Of a DNA stretch of 64,000 nt, positions 35,556 through 44,338 are shown in pieces. Positions within the stretch are counted from its first letter, which is position 1, and each line of letters starts with the position of its first letter. The notes under the pieces were generated by a model. That model was not told where the DNA came from and did not search any database. It saw only the letters and a program-made list of their open reading frames with translations. The DNA comes from an uncultured Kiritimatiellota bacterium (GTDB lineage: Bacteria > Verrucomicrobiota > Kiritimatiellia > RFP12 > UBA1067). A program made the translations under genes and the position numbers. The stretch lies in the NCBI GenBank assembly GCA_934667425.1, contig CAKULV010000009.1:1-64000 (forward strand). Reading direction: 5' to 3'.

Positions 35556-36412
35556 GACGCGACCTCCCTGCCAAACCTGATAGTACGCCTGCGCAACGCC
35601 CAGCACATGTACGCGACAGTGACGAAGAAACTCGCCGGGACGCGAGGCCGGCTCCCGATCTTCACGCCCAAAAGCGTTGTCTTGCCGCCAAGCCCCATCG
35701 GACCTATGCCAAGGGAATTCGCCTCCTTGAGCAGTCGTTCCTCAAGCCCGGCGAGTTCGCCGCACGGATTCCTGTCCCCGAGGGCGCGGAGCAGCTGATG
35801 CTTCGCCTCCTCGAAGCCGCCCGCGCGGTCTCCGCCAACGCATACTCCGAGGATTCCCGGCGCACAGCCGTATCCCTGCGCCCTGTGGACGGCGTCAAGC
35901 ACGCACTTCCGCACCCCCTCAAGATCTCGCCCGGCGCCGATCGATGCATCCGGCAGGGAATACTGCCGGCTCATGTTCTCCGAGCCGCCCCCCTTCATCA
36001 GCAACGTGACGGCCGGGGCTGATTTCACGCCATCTGCGGAAATGTAGTGGATCACCGGCGCACCATCGCAGACATTCGAATCCACCGATGCCCCGGTGAC
36101 GGAATCTATCGTATTGCGCCGCAGCCATCCCATCCCGGTGGCATGGACTACGGCATCCTTTATCACCGAGGGCGTCACTTTGCTGCGCAATCGCTCATCG
36201 ACGAAGAACGTGAGGGTGCCGGTATCCTGGCACATCGGGGTGCCATTGCGCCGCGCAAGCCCGGCGTTCTGAAGAAGCGTCCCGAGGATCATGCGGGCGG
36301 AAGAGCCCTTCGCCTCGCGGAGCGATGCCGCCTTCAGCGCGTCAAGGACGTCTTTCGAGAGCGAACTCGACGTCCTGCGTATGAGTGACGCAATCCTTTT
36401 TTCGATTTCCAT
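35552..36412 (-). CDS. Class I fumarate hydratase, alpha subunit
   Basis: 286 aa N-terminal half carrying the 4Fe-4S cluster. C61 in TPMCQDTG and C183 in GYGCAPGILGV are the recognisable cluster ligands, and VTLLMKGGGSENMS and LGIGPMGLGGKTT are family signatures. The oxygen-sensitive two-subunit type is usual in anaerobes. It is the first gene of the fumarase pair and has its own near-leaderless promoter at 36421-36429. Tartrate dehydratase is the main alternative assignment. Confidence 0.9.
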   Translation of the reverse strand: MEIEKRIASLIRRTSSSLSKDVLDALKAASLREAKGSSARMILGTLLQNAGLARRNGTPMCQDTGTLTFFVDERLRSKVTPSVIKDAVVHATGMGWLRRNTIDSVTGASVDSNVCDGAPVIHYISADGVKSAPAVTLLMKGGGSENMSRQYSLPDASIGAGRDLEGVRKCVLDAVHRAQGYGCAPGILGVCVGGDRAGGFEEAKHQLLRALGDRNPCGELAGLEERLLKEANSLGIGPMGLGGKTTLLGVKIGSRPRVPASFFVTVAYMCWALRRRTIRFGREVAS

Positions 36413-36420
36413 GGCTGGGC

Positions 36421-36429
36421 ATTATACCA
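36421..36429 (-). promoter_or_regulatory. Extended -10 promoter of the fumarase operon
   Basis: TGGTATAAT on the minus strand, preceded by TT. Eight bases to the ATG; predicted leader 2 nt. Confidence 0.65.
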
Positions 36430-36450
36430 AAGATTGCGGCATGCGCGAGG

Positions 36451-37677
36451 TCACTCGTACCTAAGGCAATCTATCGGATTGAGCTTAGAGGCGCGGTATG
36501 CCGGATAGAACCCGAAGAACAGGCCGACGAGCGACGAGAAGAGGAATGCGCCGAACGCGCTCGACCACTCGATGAGGATTGGCCAGTTCTGCAGGTTGCC
36601 GATCAGCTTCGCGCCGCCCACCCCGACGGCCACGCCTATCGCCCCGCCCACGGTGGAGAGCACCATCGCCTCAAGTATGAACTGCCAAAGGATGTTCGCC
36701 GGGGTCGCCCCGATCGCCATTCGCAGGCCGATCTCCCTGATGCGCTCCGTCACGGATACGAGCATGATGTTCATTATGCCGATGCCGCCCACAAGGAGGG
36801 AGATCGCGGCCACTGCGGTAAGCAGTATCGTCATCAGGTTCGAGACTGATCCGATTGTGTTCATGATCTCCGTCGTGTCGCGCGTCTCGAAATCGTCGTC
36901 CTGATAGTCCGCAAGCCTGTGCCTCTGCCGGAGCAGCGCCGTTATCTCGCGCTTCGCCTCGTCAAGGTCGTCCATCGAATACAGCGAGAGGTTCATCATG
37001 TTTATCGACTTGAACGTCGATCTCTGCAGCACCCTGCCAACGGTCGTGTACGGAGCCATCACGGTATCGTCCTGATCCTGCCCCCACCCGTTCGCGCCCT
37101 TCGTGGCAAGTATGCCAACGACCTTGAACGGCATGCCCTTTATGCGGAACGTCTTACCGATCGGATCCTCATCCCCGAAAAGGTTCTCCTTCACGGTGTT
37201 GCCGATCACGCATACGCGCTGGTACATGCGCTCCTCCTCCTCGGAGAAGAAGCGGCCCTCGCTTACGCCCCAGTTCCGTATGTCCGGCATATCCGTAGAT
37301 ACGCCACTCACGCGGCTCTGCCAGTTCTTGCCCTGGTATATCATCTGGCACGTCACGTTTACCGTAGGCGATACGGCCGCGACAAGGTGCGACAGCTCGC
37401 GCTTGATCGCCCTCGCATCCTTGGCGGTCATTGTCTGCCCCTGCCCCATTCCAGTGGAGACGGCATTGCGGTTGCGCCTCTCCGGGAACACCATGATGAG
37501 GTTGTTGCCCATCGACGATATCTCCTGCACCATCATGGTGGATGCGCCCTTGCCTATCGCGAGAACGGCGATGACGGCGGCGATGCCCACGATGATGCCG
37601 AGGCACGTGAGGAGGGAGCGCGTCTTGTTACGCACGATCGCAAGCAATGCGACCTTGAATATCATCAGGAAATTCAT
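36451..37677 (-). CDS. MacB-type ABC exporter permease
   Basis: 408 aa with the MacB architecture: an N-terminal membrane span (SLLTCLGIIVGIAAVIAVLAIG), a large periplasmic domain (~50-270) and three C-terminal spans (ILLTAVAAISLLVGGIGIMN, then segments after IREIGLRMAIGATPANILWQ). FtsX-like permease domain at the C-terminus. The ATPase gene precedes it with an ATGA overlap. Substrate (lipoprotein, peptide or drug) cannot be told. No membrane fusion protein or outer-membrane factor is adjacent. Confidence 0.9.
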   Translation of the reverse strand: MNFLMIFKVALLAIVRNKTRSLLTCLGIIVGIAAVIAVLAIGKGASTMMVQEISSMGNNLIMVFPERRNRNAVSTGMGQGQTMTAKDARAIKRELSHLVAAVSPTVNVTCQMIYQGKNWQSRVSGVSTDMPDIRNWGVSEGRFFSEEEERMYQRVCVIGNTVKENLFGDEDPIGKTFRIKGMPFKVVGILATKGANGWGQDQDDTVMAPYTTVGRVLQRSTFKSINMMNLSLYSMDDLDEAKREITALLRQRHRLADYQDDDFETRDTTEIMNTIGSVSNLMTILLTAVAAISLLVGGIGIMNIMLVSVTERIREIGLRMAIGATPANILWQFILEAMVLSTVGGAIGVAVGVGGAKLIGNLQNWPILIEWSSAFGAFLFSSLVGLFFGFYPAYRASKLNPIDCLRYE

Positions 37678-38363
37678 GCCGCCCGCTCGTCCTTGACAAG
37701 GTGTCCGTCACGCATCACGAGATGGCGCTTCGCGTATGCCGCGATGTCTTCCTCGTGCGTCACCATCACTATGGTTATGCCCTCGTTGGACAGTTCCGTG
37801 AAGAGGTTCATTATCTCCACCGACGATTTCGTGTCAAGGTTGCCGGTAGGCTCGTCCGCGAACAGCACCGGCGGCTCGTTCATCAGCGCGCGCGCGATGG
37901 CGACGCGCTGCTGCTGCCCGCCGGAGAGTTCCGCCGGTGTGTGGGTGCCGCGTCCGCCAAGCCCGACTCGCCTGAGCAGCTCGACCGCGCGCCGCCGCCT
38001 CTGCGAGCGGGAGAGGCGGCCGAGGTATATGTCGGGAAGCTCCACATTCTCGATCGCGCTCGTGCGCGGCAGGAGGTTGAAGTTCTGGAACACGAAACCG
38101 AGCTTCCTGTTGCGGATTATCGCGAGTTCGCGCCTGGTGCGCCTGGCGACCTCAACGCCGTCCAGCAGATAGCTGCCGGATGTCGGCACGTCGAGGCACC
38201 CCAGTATGTTGAGCATCGTCGACTTTCCGGAGCCGGAGGCCCCCATGATGGCAACGAACTCCCCGTTGTCAATCTTGAGCGAAACCCCGTCCAGCGCCGC
38301 CACAGGCTCCTCGCCGGCGGAATATATCTTCCTGAGGTCCCTTATCTCTATCAAGCTGCTCAC
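37674..38363 (-). CDS. MacB/LolD-type ABC transporter ATPase
   Basis: 229 aa ATP-binding subunit. Walker A is GASGSGKSTM, the Q-loop is FQNFNLLPR, the signature is LSGGQQQRVAIARAL, Walker B is VLFADEPTGNLD and the switch histidine is in VTHEED. The GTG at 38363 has GGAG 7 nt upstream and is preferred over the TTG of the longer frame. It pairs with the permease gene that follows. Confidence 0.92.
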   Translation of the reverse strand: MSSLIEIRDLRKIYSAGEEPVAALDGVSLKIDNGEFVAIMGASGSGKSTMLNILGCLDVPTSGSYLLDGVEVARRTRRELAIIRNRKLGFVFQNFNLLPRTSAIENVELPDIYLGRLSRSQRRRRAVELLRRVGLGGRGTHTPAELSGGQQQRVAIARALMNEPPVLFADEPTGNLDTKSSVEIMNLFTELSNEGITIVMVTHEEDIAAYAKRHLVMRDGHLVKDERAA

Positions 38364-38381
38364 TGCGTCTCCAGGCAATGG

Positions 38382-39092
38382 CTATGCCACGGCGGCCGCA
38401 TCCATCTCGGCGCATATCGCGCGGGCCGCCGCCGCCGGATCTGGCGCACCGAGTATCGGACGCCCCACGACGAGGTGCGTCGCGCCGTCCCTCACGGCGT
38501 CTGCGGGCGTGGCAACCCTCTTCTGGTCGCCTACGGACGATCCGGCCGGACGCACGCCCGGCGTGACAAAGAGCGTTCCCGCCTTGAGCATCTTCGACAG
38601 TTCGCCCACTTCCTTCGGCGAACACACGAGCCCGTCCGCACCGTTCGCCGTGGCGAACGACGCCATCGCCTTCACCTGATCCGCCGGTGAGCGCCCCTGG
38701 ATCCCGATGTCCTCAAGGTCACTCCGGTCAAGCGATGTAAGCACCGTAACGGCAAGTATCCCCGGCGCCGCCTCTCCGAACTCCGCTGCGGCATCGTGCG
38801 CGGCGGCGATCATCGCCTTGCCGCCAACCGAATGGATGGTCATGAGGTCAACCCCAAGTCTGCCGCCCGACCTCACGGCGCGTTCCACGGTGCGCGGGAT
38901 GTCATGGAACTTCAGGTCGAGGAACACCTTCTTGCCGAGATCCTTCACTGCCTTCACCACGTCAGGTCCCTCCGCAGTGTAAAGCTCCAGCCCTATCTTG
39001 TAGAAGCCCACGGCATCGCCGATGAGCCTGATCTTCTCGACCGCCTCGGCCCGCGTCTGGACATCCAAAGCCACAATGAGTTCCGCCATCAT
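38382..39092 (-). CDS. pyrF: Orotidine 5'-phosphate decarboxylase
   Basis: Last step of UMP synthesis. The family motifs are IVALDV, the catalytic FLDLKFHDIP, and TPGVRP near the C-terminus. The length (236 aa) is normal. The start is one of two adjacent ATGs; the second (39089) has the better spacing to AAAGGA. It has an extended -10 promoter with a ~30-nt leader, unlike several leaderless neighbours. MacB genes follow. Confidence 0.94.
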   Translation of the reverse strand: MMAELIVALDVQTRAEAVEKIRLIGDAVGFYKIGLELYTAEGPDVVKAVKDLGKKVFLDLKFHDIPRTVERAVRSGGRLGVDLMTIHSVGGKAMIAAAHDAAAEFGEAAPGILAVTVLTSLDRSDLEDIGIQGRSPADQVKAMASFATANGADGLVCSPKEVGELSKMLKAGTLFVTPGVRPAGSSVGDQKRVATPADAVRDGATHLVVGRPILGAPDPAAAARAICAEMDAAAVA

Positions 39093-39123
39093 CCATTCCT
39101 TTCACATACGAAAATTTCGCGTA

Positions 39124-39132
39124 ATTATAGCA
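39124..39132 (-). promoter_or_regulatory. Extended -10 promoter of pyrF
   Basis: TGCTATAAT on the minus strand; predicted start near 39117, with AAAGGA in the leader. Confidence 0.6.
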
Positions 39133-39151
39133 CAGAAGCCGCTGAGTGAGA

Positions 39152-39802
39152 TCAGGGTTCTTCGGGCTTCAGGTACCGCAGCAATTCGTCGAAGCGGTTG
39201 ATCTTCACGGTATAGCGGCTTTCGCGCAGATGGCCGAAGCCGAACGTGCAGAACGCGGTCTTTACGCCTGCCGCAAATCCGCTATCCATGTCTGTCCAAT
39301 TGTCGCCCACCATCCAGTCGTGAGACGAGAGCCTGTGCCCCCCCATTCGCGACGCGCATTCGCGCAGCGGCATGCCCGAGGGCTTCATCTCGGCGCAATC
39401 GCCGCCGGCGATGACCGCATTGCCGAAGTATCGCAGGATTCCGTAGTGCGCCAGCAGGTCGCGGGCGGCGAAGTTCGGCTTGTTCGTGCTGACGCCCATG
39501 AGCCATCCCCGGTCGGCGAGTTCCGCAAGCGTACTCCGCACCCCCGGATAAAGCGTCGTCTCATCCGTCATGTGCGCCCGGTAGTTCGCGCTGAACTGTG
39601 GCCACAATTCATCGAAACGTCCCGTCACCTCCGGAATGGCGTTCTCCAGCAGGTGGCGCGCTCCGCAGCCGACGAAGCCGATGACGGCATCCTGGGGCAG
39701 AGGCTTCAGCCCGAGATCCACCCGCGTGAAGTTGACCGCGCTCGCGAGATCGGCGCGCGAGTCGAAAAGCGTTCCGTCAAGGTCAAAGAATACCGCGTTC
39801 AT
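39152..39802 (-). CDS. HAD-superfamily phosphatase, phosphoglycolate phosphatase-like
   Basis: 216 aa. HAD motif I is FFDLDGTLFDS, motif II is MGVSTNK, motif III uses the lysine in AEMKPSGMP, and motif IV is MVGDNWTDMDSG. The helical cap after motif I is of the Gph type. Phosphoglycolate is the family's usual substrate, but a broad sugar-phosphatase role cannot be excluded. The start lies 12 bp from a heptamer array (39815-39859) and lacks a strong ribosome site. Confidence 0.85.
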   Translation of the reverse strand: MNAVFFDLDGTLFDSRADLASAVNFTRVDLGLKPLPQDAVIGFVGCGARHLLENAIPEVTGRFDELWPQFSANYRAHMTDETTLYPGVRSTLAELADRGWLMGVSTNKPNFAARDLLAHYGILRYFGNAVIAGGDCAEMKPSGMPLRECASRMGGHRLSSHDWMVGDNWTDMDSGFAAGVKTAFCTFGFGHLRESRYTVKINRFDELLRYLKPEEP

Positions 39803-39814
39803 TTCTCAAGTTGG

Positions 39815-39994
39815 TAGGTTTTAGGTTATAGGTTTCAGGTTTTAGGTTTCAGGTTTCAGCAGACGCCCAAAAACGCCGGATTCGCGGGAGGGCCGCAATT
39901 CATTGCGACCGTTGGCACGACACCTCGGATTCGCCGCCACAAATCATCGAATGCCTAAATTTTAAAATGCAATCGTAAATCGTAAATCGTAAAT
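39815..39994. repeat. Composite intergenic repeat: YAGGTTW heptamers, hairpin, ATCGTAA heptamers
   Basis: From left to right there are six heptamers (TAGGTTT, TAGGTTA, TAGGTTT, CAGGTTT, TAGGTTT, CAGGTTT; 39815-39859). Next comes a hairpin, CGCAAT-TC-ATTGCG with outer GG/CC pairs (39891-39910), whose GGGAGGG and CCGTT flanks match the third palindrome of the 1-560 repeat. Last are three ATCGTAA heptamers preceded by AAAATGCA (39964-39994). This fills the gap between tsaD and the HAD phosphatase gene. No gene is present. Confidence 0.85.
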
Positions 39995-40006
39995 TCCCAA
40001 AAGGAT

Positions 40007-41077
40007 TCAATCGCCGGCCTCAAGGGACGGGGCCACGTCTGCGACAAGCGCATCTGTGCCTGTCAGCTCGCGCCGATAGTACGCAAGGCCTGCTATCATT
40101 GCGGCGTTGTCGCCGCAGTACTTCGGCTTGGCGAGCATCAGCTCCACGCCAGCCTTGTCCGCGACGCTGCGCAAGGCCTCGCGCAATGCGCCGTTGAGCG
40201 ACACGCCTCCGCCGACTATCAGCGAACGGTAGCTGCCATTGCGCAACGCATGCGCCGTGCGGTCGGCAAGCGACGAGACGATTGCCCTCTGGTAGCTCGC
40301 GCATATGCGTGGAATCTCGTCGGACGGGATGTCGCCCTTCTCCGCCCGCACGTTCCTTGCGTAAGTGAGCAGCGACGTCTTAAGCCCGGAGAAGGATGTG
40401 CACAGATCGGCATCGAGTCCGGCAAGCGCGGCGGTACCGGGCCGGGGACGCACCTTCGGGAACTGGATGTAATCGTCCCCTTCGTACCTCTTCGCCTCGC
40501 GGTCTATTATCGGCCCGCCCGGATAGCCGAGACCGAGAAGCTTCGCGGCCTTGTCGAACGCCTCTCCGGCGGCGTCGTCAAGCGTCTGCCCGATGATCCT
40601 GTACGTGCCGTACGCCGGCATGTCCACCCAGCTCGTGTGGCCTCCCGAGACCGCCAGGCCAAGGGCCGGCATGCGATCTTCGGGCGCGATGCCGGTTTCA
40701 AGAAACGGCGTGTGCAGATGGGCCTCGATGTGGTTTATGCATATGAGCGGCACGTTCAGCGAAAGAGCAAGTCCCTTTGCCGCGTTCAAACCAACGAGAA
40801 GCGCGGGGGCGAGGCCCGGACCGTACGTCACGGCGACGGCATCGACGTCTCCAAGCCCGTTGACGGAGCCGTTCGACACGGCCTCGGAGACTGCCGCCGA
40901 AACGACCCCGGATATCTTCTCCACGTGCGCCCGCGAGGCTATCTCAGGCACCACGCCGCCCCATGGCTGGTGGAGCTTGATCTGCGTGTAGACCACATTG
41001 GACAGCACCTTTGTCCCGTCCTTGACGATGGCACACGCCGTCTCGTCGCATGAACTCTCAATGCCAAGCACATTCAT
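40007..41077 (-). CDS. tsaD: tRNA N6-adenosine threonylcarbamoyltransferase
   Basis: Transfers the threonylcarbamoyl group to A37 of ANN-decoding tRNAs, with TsaB and TsaE. The kinase-like fold starts MNVLGIESSCDETACAI. The metal-binding histidines are in CINHIEAHLHTPFLE, and AVSGGHTSWVDM, LGYPGGPIIDREA and VGGGVSLNGALREAL are family motifs. Normal length (356 aa). Ends next to the composite repeat. Upstream neighbour is a secreted hypothetical protein. Confidence 0.95.
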   Translation of the reverse strand: MNVLGIESSCDETACAIVKDGTKVLSNVVYTQIKLHQPWGGVVPEIASRAHVEKISGVVSAAVSEAVSNGSVNGLGDVDAVAVTYGPGLAPALLVGLNAAKGLALSLNVPLICINHIEAHLHTPFLETGIAPEDRMPALGLAVSGGHTSWVDMPAYGTYRIIGQTLDDAAGEAFDKAAKLLGLGYPGGPIIDREAKRYEGDDYIQFPKVRPRPGTAALAGLDADLCTSFSGLKTSLLTYARNVRAEKGDIPSDEIPRICASYQRAIVSSLADRTAHALRNGSYRSLIVGGGVSLNGALREALRSVADKAGVELMLAKPKYCGDNAAMIAGLAYYRRELTGTDALVADVAPSLEAGD

Positions 41078-41089
41078 GACAGCACCGCC

Positions 41090-41917
41090 TCACCAGAACT
41101 TCCACCAGGACTTCTTCACCGGCGTAACCCCGCCGGACTCCATGTAGAGATCCTTCATGCGCTTCGCCCCGGCGACATCGGGATCGACCATCGGCTCCTG
41201 TGTGCGAAGCACAAGCTCGTCGGGAAGGCTCCAGAACACTGTCCGAAGGAACTGATCCTGCGTCGCCCGGTGCAGCACCACAACCTCACCGTTGGGCATT
41301 ACGGATATCTTCGGGTCGGTGATCCTCAGCAGCACTCCGAGATCCGTGGTCCGCCACATCTTCCCGTGCTCGTCGTGCGCCTTCAGGAAGAGATGCTCGC
41401 GCTGCCCGCGCGTCCAATAGGCGATTTCGAAGACGCGCTTGAGCCCCGGCCTGTTGGAGAACATCTGCATGGCGCCGCCGACGCGCATCCCGGGCACGAC
41501 GTCGAAGCTCACGAGCGACGACTCGAACCTGGCCCCGTCATGCACAAGCACGGCGCGGGCGAGGTAGCGCATCGGCTCCTTGAGGTCGAAGTGGTTTCCG
41601 ATGAACGTCTCGAGCTTCTGCCCCTCGGACGAATGCAGGAGGAACGGCGCGACAAACGGCTTCTTGCCGATGCGGTCCCTTGAGGCCATGTCCGATGCGC
41701 GGTAGAGCTCAAGCCTGAAGATGTCCGCAGACCCCGGCTTGCCCACGTCTATGGAGTCTGCGCTCGAATTCGCCACGTCGACAACAGCGCGGATGCGCTC
41801 GCCCACTATGTACTCCCTGCGATCCGGAACAAGCTTCACGGATATCTCGGTCGGGGCCGCCGCACCGAACAGGTGAAGCGACAGCGCAGCCGCGAGAATG
41901 GCAAATGCTGATTTCAT
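41090..41917 (-). CDS. Secreted protein of unknown function
   Basis: 275 aa. The start at 41917 gives a signal peptide (MKSAFAILAAALSLHLFGAAA) and has GAGAGGAG 7 nt upstream; the longer frame runs into the PhnP-like gene. The N-terminal ~100 residues look like an Ig-like beta-sandwich (ISVKLVPDRREYIVGERIRA, VVDVANSSADSIDVG). The remainder has no family I recognise and ends KKSWWKFW. It is in a run with tsaD and the MBL-fold gene. Possibly a periplasmic or surface-linked accessory protein. Confidence 0.6.
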   Translation of the reverse strand: MKSAFAILAAALSLHLFGAAAPTEISVKLVPDRREYIVGERIRAVVDVANSSADSIDVGKPGSADIFRLELYRASDMASRDRIGKKPFVAPFLLHSSEGQKLETFIGNHFDLKEPMRYLARAVLVHDGARFESSLVSFDVVPGMRVGGAMQMFSNRPGLKRVFEIAYWTRGQREHLFLKAHDEHGKMWRTTDLGVLLRITDPKISVMPNGEVVVLHRATQDQFLRTVFWSLPDELVLRTQEPMVDPDVAGAKRMKDLYMESGGVTPVKKSWWKFW

Positions 41918-41930
41918 ATGACGGCTCCTC

Positions 41931-42764
41931 TCATGGTTCAACCTCAAGCCCATCGTAGGCGGGCGAGATGTGCGGCGGAAGCTCCCTAAGGTAGTCCGCA
42001 TGGGAAATGTCGTGGCACATGTGTACGAGCAGCCCCCTCTTCGGCGCGATGCGCTCCATGTACCCAAGGTTCCTGTCGAGCGTGAGGTGCGTGGGATGTT
42101 CCCGCTTGCGCAGACAGTCCAGCACCATCAGATCCACGCCCTTGAGCAGGTCTACGGCCTCGTCTGGCAATGCGCTGCAGTCGCTCGCGTACCCGATGCG
42201 GGCACCCGCGCATTCCAGAAGGTACCCGTACGTCTTCGGCCCGTGCGGAACCTCGAACGGAGTAAGCGTGACGTCGCCGATGGAGAACGTCCCTGAAACC
42301 GGAACGAACTCAACCATCGGACGGAACAGCCCACGGTCGTTCGCCTTGCACGAAATGTATGGGAATATGTGGCGCATCGCCTCTATCGTCTCCGCGGAGG
42401 CGAAGCACTTCATCGGCTTGCCCACGATGCGGAATGCGCGTCCGTTGGCGCCAGGGGCGTCGGGGCTGCACTGCACCTTCTCGCCGTTCAGCGTGTTGAA
42501 GCGGCGCACGTCGTCGAATCCGGCTATGTGATCCATGTGCGCGTGCGTAAGCACCACGGCATCGACCCTCGATATCCCGAAGTCGATGCACGATTCGCGC
42601 ATCTCCGGCGGCGTGTCTATCAGGAACGCCGTTGCGTCCGTGCTTACGTGCACTCCCGTGCGGCGACGCCTGTCCCGTGGATCCGAAGACGTGCAGACGG
42701 GGCACTCGCATCCTATCTGCGGCACCCCGACGCTTGTTCCGGTTCCAAGAAACTTGATTTTCAT
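41931..42764 (-). CDS. PhnP-like metallo-beta-lactamase-fold phosphodiesterase
   Basis: 277 aa. It starts KIKFLGTGTSVGVPQIGCEC, the PhnP/RNase Z-like opening, with CECPVC as a possible structural zinc site. The metal motif is LTHAHMDHIAG, followed by FEVPHG and YASDCSALPDEA, and a C-terminal VHMCHDISH. Such enzymes cleave cyclic phosphodiesters or related small substrates; no phn genes are present, so the role is open. The start shares its A with the stop of the upstream transporter gene (TGATG). Confidence 0.8.
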   Translation of the reverse strand: MKIKFLGTGTSVGVPQIGCECPVCTSSDPRDRRRRTGVHVSTDATAFLIDTPPEMRESCIDFGISRVDAVVLTHAHMDHIAGFDDVRRFNTLNGEKVQCSPDAPGANGRAFRIVGKPMKCFASAETIEAMRHIFPYISCKANDRGLFRPMVEFVPVSGTFSIGDVTLTPFEVPHGPKTYGYLLECAGARIGYASDCSALPDEAVDLLKGVDLMVLDCLRKREHPTHLTLDRNLGYMERIAPKRGLLVHMCHDISHADYLRELPPHISPAYDGLEVEP

Positions 42765-44317
42765 CAGGCCTTTTCCGGCATCTTCCCGGTCTTGAAGTAC
42801 TTCTCGATCTCCTCAAGCGTCCTGCCCTTTGTCTCGGGCAGGAAGAACGCGGCAGTCACGAAGTAGATCAAGGTGAAGCCCGCAAGGCAGTAGAACACGG
42901 ACGGGAAGCCCCATGCGTCCTTCCATGCCGGGAAAATCGTCGCGATCGTGGCGGAGACGCCCTGGTTGATGATCATGGCTATCGACATGCCGGTCGCGCG
43001 GATGCGCGTTGGCATAAGCTCCGAGAGTGCGAGCCATACGCAGACGCCGGGCCCCACCGCATAGAACGCGATGAACATGAAGAAGAACACTGTCGCGATC
43101 ACGCCTGTCGTGGCGGACGCGGCGACAACCCCCTTCGTGATGAGCAGGAACACCGTCGCGACGCCGCAGAGCCCGAGTATGATCCCCGAGGTGCCGAGCT
43201 TCAGCAGGAACTTGCGCCCCTTCTTGTCCACAAGCGCACACGCGACAACAGTCATGAACACGTTCATGAGCTTGATCGCGAGATCGGAGAAGTTCGCGAA
43301 CACGCCCTCCATTCCTGTCGCCTTGAAGATATCGACCGTGTAGTTGAGGACGGAGTTGATGCCCGTGGCCTGGTTGCAGGCGAGGATGACGACCGCAAGG
43401 CAGAACGGATAGACGTACTTGCGCTGGATGAGGCTGTCGCCCTGCGATGCCTGCGCGATCGCCGCCTTTTCCGCCGCGGCCGCCTCGTCGGCGGCGATCA
43501 TCTCCGCAAGTATCTCATTGGCCTTCTCTTCGCCGTTGTTTGCCGCGAGAGAGGCAAGGGCCTCTTCCTTGCGCCCCTTCTTGTACAGCCAGCGCGGGGA
43601 CTCCTTGAGCCTGAATGCCCCGAGGAACAGGATGAGGCCCGGCACGGCAGAGCATAGGAATATCGCCTGCCATGCCATCGCCCACCCCTTCAGCTGCTCC
43701 GGCTTCACCCACTTCGTTATCATCTCGAACGTGATCTTGGCCGCGTCCGCCGCACCGTGTGCATCCACGACGCCATTCGCGACGGCAGCCGCATTCACGA
43801 CCTTGTCTGAATCGCCGACGAGGTAGGTCACCACAAGGCCGATCACCGCCGCGAACGCGAGGCCTATCGTGAGAAGCAGCTGGAACATCCCCGTACCCTT
43901 GCCGCGAGAATCCGAATCAAGGCACTCGGCAAGGTACATCGGCACTACGACGCCCACAAGCCCTGCGCTCGCGCCCTGGAGCGTACGGCCCACCGTCAGG
44001 AGGATGAAGTTGCCGCCTTCCATGAGGCCGGACGCGCAGATCACCGGGATGGAGATGAAGAAGCAGAACGCGGAGGCGATGATGATCGCCTTGCGCCCGA
44101 ACAGCTCCGAGAGCGACCCCGCGAAGAGGGACGACAGCACCGACCCCCAAAGCACCGCGCCCACGATGAACCCGAGCTCCACGGACGAGTAGTTCGCGGT
44201 GTTCCGGATGTACGGAAGGGCGGCGGCTATCACGCCCACGTCGATGCCGTAGATGAGCCCGCCAAGGCCCGCCATGACGAGCAGATACCTTGCATAGCGC
44301 TTTACACTGTCATTCAT
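42764..44317 (-). CDS. Sugar:H+ symporter, MFS (sugar porter family)
   Basis: 517 aa with about 12 membrane spans. N-terminal VMAGLGGLIYGIDVGVIAAALPYI and the loop SLSELFGRKAIIIASAF are the sugar-porter signatures, and a second set (DKKGRKFLLKLG, FFLPETKGRTLEEIE) marks the C-terminal half. PETKGR is characteristic of the family (XylE/GalP/GLUT). The ATG at 44317 has AAAGGA 9 nt upstream; the longer frame starts inside that site. Substrate unknown; a pentose or hexose from the extracellular hydrolases is plausible. Confidence 0.87.
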   Translation of the reverse strand: MNDSVKRYARYLLVMAGLGGLIYGIDVGVIAAALPYIRNTANYSSVELGFIVGAVLWGSVLSSLFAGSLSELFGRKAIIIASAFCFFISIPVICASGLMEGGNFILLTVGRTLQGASAGLVGVVVPMYLAECLDSDSRGKGTGMFQLLLTIGLAFAAVIGLVVTYLVGDSDKVVNAAAVANGVVDAHGAADAAKITFEMITKWVKPEQLKGWAMAWQAIFLCSAVPGLILFLGAFRLKESPRWLYKKGRKEEALASLAANNGEEKANEILAEMIAADEAAAAEKAAIAQASQGDSLIQRKYVYPFCLAVVILACNQATGINSVLNYTVDIFKATGMEGVFANFSDLAIKLMNVFMTVVACALVDKKGRKFLLKLGTSGIILGLCGVATVFLLITKGVVAASATTGVIATVFFFMFIAFYAVGPGVCVWLALSELMPTRIRATGMSIAMIINQGVSATIATIFPAWKDAWGFPSVFYCLAGFTLIYFVTAAFFLPETKGRTLEEIEKYFKTGKMPEKA

Positions 44318-44338
44318 TTCCACTGTTCCTTTCATCCA

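Noticed and set aside
39815..39859. Telomere-like repeat (TTTAGGT)
   Set aside because: It resembles plant telomere heptamers but is short, internal and intergenic, and the same family lies inside a gene end at 22709-22741.
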